From an uncultured Micromonospora sp. (lineage in GTDB: Bacteria > Actinomycetota > Actinomycetes > Mycobacteriales > Micromonosporaceae): a stretch of DNA of 64,000 bases. Under the pieces are notes generated by a model. The model saw only the letters and a list, made by a program, of their open reading frames with translations. It ran no database searches and had not been told where the DNA came from. The stretch lies in assembly GCA_937951935.1 (NCBI GenBank), contig CALGAM010000075.1:1-64000 (forward strand), in the 5' to 3' direction. Of this stretch, positions 60,067 to 64,000 are shown in pieces (position 1 is the stretch's first letter; the number at the start of each line of letters is the position of its first letter). Made by a program: the position numbers and the translations under genes.

Positions 60067-62456
60067 CGACCGTGGTTCCCGGTACCGGGTTCACCGGCGA
60101 CCATCGATCCGGGCTGCCCATCGCCCCGCTCGGCGCCCCGAGCACCAGAGGGCCCGTGAGAGAGGGCGGAGCCGGCCCCGCCGCGCCGCAGGTGTTCAAC
60201 GGCGGCGAGCCGGTCATCACCGGCCCGGCCGGTGAGGTGGTGACCCTGGTCGAGGGCTCGACCTTCTGTCTGTCCGACGCGGCCGGTGACATCACCCCCG
60301 GTACCGCCCAGGGTCTCTTCGTCCGCGACGCCCGGGTGCTGTCGCGCTGGGAGCTGCGGCTCGACGGGCGTCGACCGCAGTCGCTGACCGTCCTGGCCCC
60401 CGACGCGTACGCGGCCCGCTTCGTGCTCCGGCGCCCGCCCCTGCCGGGGCTGGCCGACAGCACCCTCCTACTGGTCCGGGAACGGTTGGTCGGCGAGGGC
60501 CTCCGGGAGACGATCACGATACGCAACCTCGGAGTCGAGGCCACCACCTGTGTCCTGACGCTCTTCGCCGAGGCGGACTTCGCCGACCTCTTCGCCGTGA
60601 AGGAGGGACGCGAACCCGGCGGCGGCGCGGAGACGGTGGTGACCGGACACGAGATGCAGCTCGCCTCCCGTGGCGACGCCGGACGCCGGCTGCGGATCAC
60701 CGCCTCGGCCGACCCGCTGGTCACCCCGGGCTGCCTGAGCTGGCGCATCGTCGTACCCGCCCGCGGGCAGTGGTCGACCGAGGTGGTGATGGAGCCGATG
60801 GCGGCCGGCCGGTGGATCGCCCCCGGCTTCCGCCCCGGTGAGCACCTGGACAGCAGCGAGGCGGCCCGCAAGCTGCGCGCCTGGCGCATGGCGAGCACCG
60901 GCATCCAGGTGACGAACCCGGCCCTGTCGTCGGTGCTCGAACGGACCGAGACCGACCTCGGCGCCCTGCAGATCCCGGACCCGCACACCGGGCGTCCCTT
61001 CGTGGCCGCCGGAGCGCCGTGGTTCATGACCCTGTTCGGCCGGGACAGCCTGCTCACCGCCTGGATGGTTCTCCCGCTCGACCTCACCCTGGCGGTGGGG
61101 ACGCTGCAGACCCTGGCCGCCGGCCAGGGCCGGACGGTCAACCCGGTCACCGAGGAGGAGCCGGGCCGCATCCTGCACGAGCTGCGGCGTGGCCCGGACA
61201 GCGACCAGGCGCTGGGTGGCAGCCACTACTACGGCAGCGTGGACGCGACCCCGCTGTTCGTCATGCTCACCGCCGAGGCGTGGCGCTGGGGCGCCGACGA
61301 GGCGACCATCCGGCAGTTGCTGCCGGCGGTCGACGCGGCGATGGACTGGCTGGACCGGTACGGCGACCGGGACGGCGACGGGTTCGTCGAGTACCAGCGC
61401 GCCACCGACCGCGGGCTGGCCAACCAGGGCTGGAAGGACAGCTTCGACGCGATCAGCTTCGCCGACGGCACGCCGGCCCGCACCCCGCTGGCGCTGTGCG
61501 AGGTGCAGGCATACGCGTACGCCGCCTGGCTGGCCCGCGCCGAACTGGCCGAGGCGTTCCACGACCCGCAGCGTGCGCAGCGGTGCCGCGAGCGGGCGGC
61601 GCGACTGCGCGAGGCCTTCGCCGAGCGCTTCTGGCTTCCCGACCAGGGCTGGTACGCGCTGGCGCTGGACGGCGCGAAACGCCCGGTCGACTCGTTGACC
61701 AGCAACACCGCCCACGCGCTCTGGACCGGCATCGCGCTCGACGAACACGCCGCGGTCCTGATCGAACGGCTCGCGGACCCGAGCATGGACAGCGGCTACG
61801 GCCTGCGGACCCTCTCGGCCGAGATGGCGGCGTTCAACCCGATGAGCTACCACAACGGTTCGGTCTGGCCCCACGACACCGCGATCGCGGTGGCCGGGCT
61901 GCTGCGCTACTCGCACCTGCCCGGTGCGGTCGAGCTGGCACACCGGCTCGCGGCGGGACTGATCGACGCCGCCGCCGCCTTCGGCGGCCGGCTGCCCGAG
62001 CTGTACTGCGGGTTCGGCCGCGACGAGTTCGCCCCGCCGGTGCCGTACCCGACGTCCTGTTCGCCCCAGGCGTGGGCGGCCGCGGCGCCGCTGCTGCTGG
62101 TGCGGGCCGCGCTGGGCCTCGATCCGCACGTGCCCCGCCGTACCGTGCGGCTGACCCCGCACCTGCCCCGGCACTGGGGTCGGCTCACCCTGTCGGACCT
62201 GCGGCTGGGCCCTGCCACGCTGCGGATCTCCGCCGAGGGTGGGCGGGCCGAGGTGACCGGACTGCCGGCCGGGTGGACGGTCGACGGGCCGGTGTCGGAC
62301 GGGGCCGCCGGGGCGGGACCGGACACCCCGCCGGTGACGGCGGACCACACCGTCGGCGACGCGCCGACCTCCGCGTCACCGGTGCCGAGCGCGCGGGACG
62401 CGGCCAACGGGGCCGAGCCCGGCGGGCGGGAGACGGTCGCCGACCGCGGTCGGTAG
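60063..62456 (+). CDS. Glycogen debranching-type enzyme (amylo-alpha-1,6-glucosidase)
   Basis: A 797-residue protein with an N-terminal 'glycogen debranching N-terminal' beta domain (about 55-240, [31 protein letters not shown]) and a C-terminal (alpha/alpha)6-type catalytic domain (about 275-700): [17 protein letters not shown] and [16 protein letters not shown]. Such proteins remove alpha-1,6 branches from glucans, though the actinobacterial enzymes are poorly studied. The C-terminal ~75 residues are a Pro/Gly/Ala tail. Its ATG overlaps the glycosyltransferase stop. A strong hairpin follows the stop codon. Confidence 0.87.
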   Translation: MTTVVPGTGFTGDHRSGLPIAPLGAPSTRGPVREGGAGPAAPQVFNGGEPVITGPAGEVVTLVEGSTFCLSDAAGDITPGTAQGLFVRDARVLSRWELRLDGRRPQSLTVLAPDAYAARFVLRRPPLPGLADSTLLLVRERLVGEGLRETITIRNLGVEATTCVLTLFAEADFADLFAVKEGREPGGGAETVVTGHEMQLASRGDAGRRLRITASADPLVTPGCLSWRIVVPARGQWSTEVVMEPMAAGRWIAPGFRPGEHLDSSEAARKLRAWRMASTGIQVTNPALSSVLERTETDLGALQIPDPHTGRPFVAAGAPWFMTLFGRDSLLTAWMVLPLDLTLAVGTLQTLAAGQGRTVNPVTEEEPGRILHELRRGPDSDQALGGSHYYGSVDATPLFVMLTAEAWRWGADEATIRQLLPAVDAAMDWLDRYGDRDGDGFVEYQRATDRGLANQGWKDSFDAISFADGTPARTPLALCEVQAYAYAAWLARAELAEAFHDPQRAQRCRERAARLREAFAERFWLPDQGWYALALDGAKRPVDSLTSNTAHALWTGIALDEHAAVLIERLADPSMDSGYGLRTLSAEMAAFNPMSYHNGSVWPHDTAIAVAGLLRYSHLPGAVELAHRLAAGLIDAAAAFGGRLPELYCGFGRDEFAPPVPYPTSCSPQAWAAAAPLLLVRAALGLDPHVPRRTVRLTPHLPRHWGRLTLSDLRLGPATLRISAEGGRAEVTGLPAGWTVDGPVSDGAAGAGPDTPPVTADHTVGDAPTSASPVPSARDAANGAEPGGRETVADRGR

Positions 62457-62464
62457 CCGCGGGT

Positions 62465-62510
62465 CCGGGACGGGGCAGCCACCGGTCGCCCGGGGGTCGC
62501 CCCGTCCCGG
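62465..62510 (+). terminator. Perfect hairpin after the debranching gene
   Basis: Perfect 12-bp arms at 62465-62476 and 62499-62510 with a 22-nt loop, 8 bp after the stop codon and 50 bp before HrpA. Confidence 0.65.
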
Positions 62511-62560
62511 CGGAACTCGGGGGCGGAGCCCGACGTCGCCTGCCTATTCTTGGCGGCGAC

Positions 62561-64000
62561 ATGCAGACGCCACCGCCCGCCCCAGCCGTGCCCACCGCCG
62601 ACCTCGCCGACCTGCGGGCCCGGCTGCCGGAGCTGATGTTGTGTGACCAGCGCCGGATCCGGCGTCGGATCGACGGCCTGGCCCGGCTCCGTGACCAGCG
62701 GCGCCGGGAGTCGATCCTCGCCGAGATCGCCGCCGAGGTCGCCCGTGCCGAGGAGCGGCTGGCCCGCCGCCGGGCGGCGGTTCCGGTCATCAGCTATCCG
62801 GCCGACCTGCCGGTCAGCGAGCGGAAGGACGACATCCTCGCCGCGATCCGGGACCACCAGGTGGTGATCGTGGCCGGCGAGACCGGCTCGGGGAAGACCA
62901 CCCAGCTTCCCAAGATCTGCCTGGAACTGGGCCGGGGGATCCGGGGCATGATCGGCCACACCCAGCCGCGACGGATCGCGGCACGGACGGTGGCGAACCG
63001 GATCGCCGAGGAACTCGGCACCGAGCTCGGCGGCGTGGTGGGCTACAAGGTCCGCTTCACCGACCAGGTCGGCGACGGGACGCTGGTCAAACTGATGACC
63101 GACGGCATCCTGCTGGCGGAACTCCAGCAGGACCGGATGCTCCGCCAGTACGACACCCTGATCATCGACGAGGCCCACGAGCGCAGCCTCAACATCGACT
63201 TCATCCTGGGGTACCTGAAACAGCTCCTGCCCCGCCGTCCCGACCTGAAGGTGGTCATCACCTCGGCGACCATCGACCCGGAGCGCTTCGCACGACACTT
63301 CGCGTCGCCCCCGGCGTCCGGCGGCGAACCCCGGCCGGCGCCCGTGTTGGAGGTCTCGGGCCGAACCTACCCGGTGGAGGTCCGGTACCGGCCGCTGGTC
63401 GAGGCGGCGGCCGAGGAGGACGACCCCGACATCGTCCGGGACCAGATCCAGGCGATCAGCGACGCCGTGGAGGAGCTCGCCGCGGAGGGGCCCGGGGACA
63501 TCCTGGTCTTCCTCAGCGGCGAGCGGGAGATCCGGGACACCGCCGACGCGCTCGGCAAGCTCGTCCGCAACCGGGCCACGCTGCGGGACACCGAGATCCT
63601 GCCGCTCTACGCCCGACTCTCCGCCGCCGAGCAGCACCGGGTGTTCCAGCCGCACCGCGGCCGCCGGATCGTGCTGGCCACCAACGTCGCGGAGACCTCG
63701 CTCACCGTTCCCGGCATCACCTACGTCGTCGACCCCGGCACCGCCCGGATCTCGCGCTACAGCCACCGTCTGAAGGTGCAGCGGCTGCCGATCGAGCCGA
63801 TCTCGCAGGCCTCGGCCAACCAGCGGAAGGGGCGGTGCGGGCGTACCGCGCCCGGGATCTGCATCCGCCTGTACGACGAGCAGGACTTCCTGGCCCGTCC
63901 CGCGTTCACCGACCCGGAGATCCTGCGGACCAACCTGGCCTCGGTCATCCTGCAGATGACCGCGATCGGGCTGGGCGACGTCGCCGCCTTCCCGTTCATC
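62561..64000 (+). CDS. hrpA: ATP-dependent RNA helicase HrpA (3' truncated by window edge)
   Basis: The first 480 residues of a DEAH-box helicase; HrpA is normally about 1300 residues, so the C-terminal part lies outside. The N-terminal region (1-85) is charged and helical ([20 protein letters not shown]). Motif I is [12 protein letters not shown] (about 107-118), Ia HTQPRRIAA, motif [11 protein letters not shown] (about 204-212), motif III SATID, motif [13 protein letters not shown] and motif [14 protein letters not shown]. HrpA acts on mRNA and, in E. coli, on collided ribosomes. TATTCT (62545-62550) may be its -10 box, giving a leader of a few bases. Confidence 0.92.
   Translation, partial: MQTPPPAPAVPTADLADLRARLPELMLCDQRRIRRRIDGLARLRDQRRRESILAEIAAEVARAEERLARRRAAVPVISYPADLPVSERKDDILAAIRDHQVVIVAGETGSGKTTQLPKICLELGRGIRGMIGHTQPRRIAARTVANRIAEELGTELGGVVGYKVRFTDQVGDGTLVKLMTDGILLAELQQDRMLRQYDTLIIDEAHERSLNIDFILGYLKQLLPRRPDLKVVITSATIDPERFARHFASPPASGGEPRPAPVLEVSGRTYPVEVRYRPLVEAAAEEDDPDIVRDQIQAISDAVEELAAEGPGDILVFLSGEREIRDTADALGKLVRNRATLRDTEILPLYARLSAAEQHRVFQPHRGRRIVLATNVAETSLTVPGITYVVDPGTARISRYSHRLKVQRLPIEPISQASANQRKGRCGRTAPGICIRLYDEQDFLARPAFTDPEILRTNLASVILQMTAIGLGDVAAFPFI

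Overview
This is a 64-kb stretch of a very GC-rich actinomycete chromosome. The family is probably Micromonosporaceae: GTG and occasional TTG starts are common, most codons end in G or C, many transcripts look leaderless, and the gene content is typical (PAC2 protein, holin-like/DUF3618/DUF4235 trio, cellulases with CBM2, LppX-like lipoprotein). The taxon is an inference; no rRNA or marker gene is present. I saw no tRNA, rRNA, insertion sequence, phage block or CRISPR array. Both ends cut genes: a response regulator on the left and an HrpA helicase on the right.

Layout. 1-11 kb: a two-component pair; two hairpins at a convergent junction; a tam-like methyltransferase/adenosine (or aminofutalosine) deaminase operon; an aldo-keto reductase; cspA with a long leader; lipoproteins; the holin-like/DUF3618/DUF4235 operon; a family 3 glycosidase. 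11-21 kb: two small ORFs, then eight minus-strand genes with overlapping ends. They encode the heptose enzymes GmhB (fused to a family 9 glycosyltransferase), GmhA and HldE, three more glycosyltransferases, an SDR enzyme and DNA topoisomerase IB. This looks like a surface or secreted heptose-glycan locus and is the most interesting unit. 21-30 kb: a polyprenol-phosphate-mannose synthase, an FAD desaturase-like oxidase, an aldehyde dehydrogenase, several stress-type proteins (ChaB, DUF2795, SRPBCC) and a large SpoIIE-type phosphatase with an anti-sigma-like kinase domain.

30-44 kb: two secreted cellulases (GH6-CBM2 and CBM4-CBM4-Ig-GH9-CBM2), each with a CebR-like operator just downstream of its predicted transcription start, so they probably form one cellulose regulon. 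Between them lie an XRE regulator, a small HTH regulator/MFS exporter pair with three palindromic sites, a molybdopterin nucleotidyltransferase, helicase HrpB and a PP2C phosphatase. 44-58 kb: a semialdehyde dehydrogenase, an F420/FMN enzyme, a lipoprotein GDSL esterase, an EcsC-family protein, a second deaminase-like protein lacking the catalytic Glu, PAC2, exonuclease III, an MhuD-like haem oxygenase, a sortase with its LATTG substrate, TrmB, a Ski2-like helicase and a histidine-phosphatase relative lacking its catalytic motif. 58-64 kb: a glycosyltransferase/debranching-enzyme operon under a near-perfect CIRCE element (HrcA heat-shock operator), then HrpA.

Recurrent regulatory theme: at least twelve genes have a TANNNT or CANNNT box ending 6-7 nt before the start codon, as in leaderless actinobacterial transcripts. 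I used this to choose several starts.
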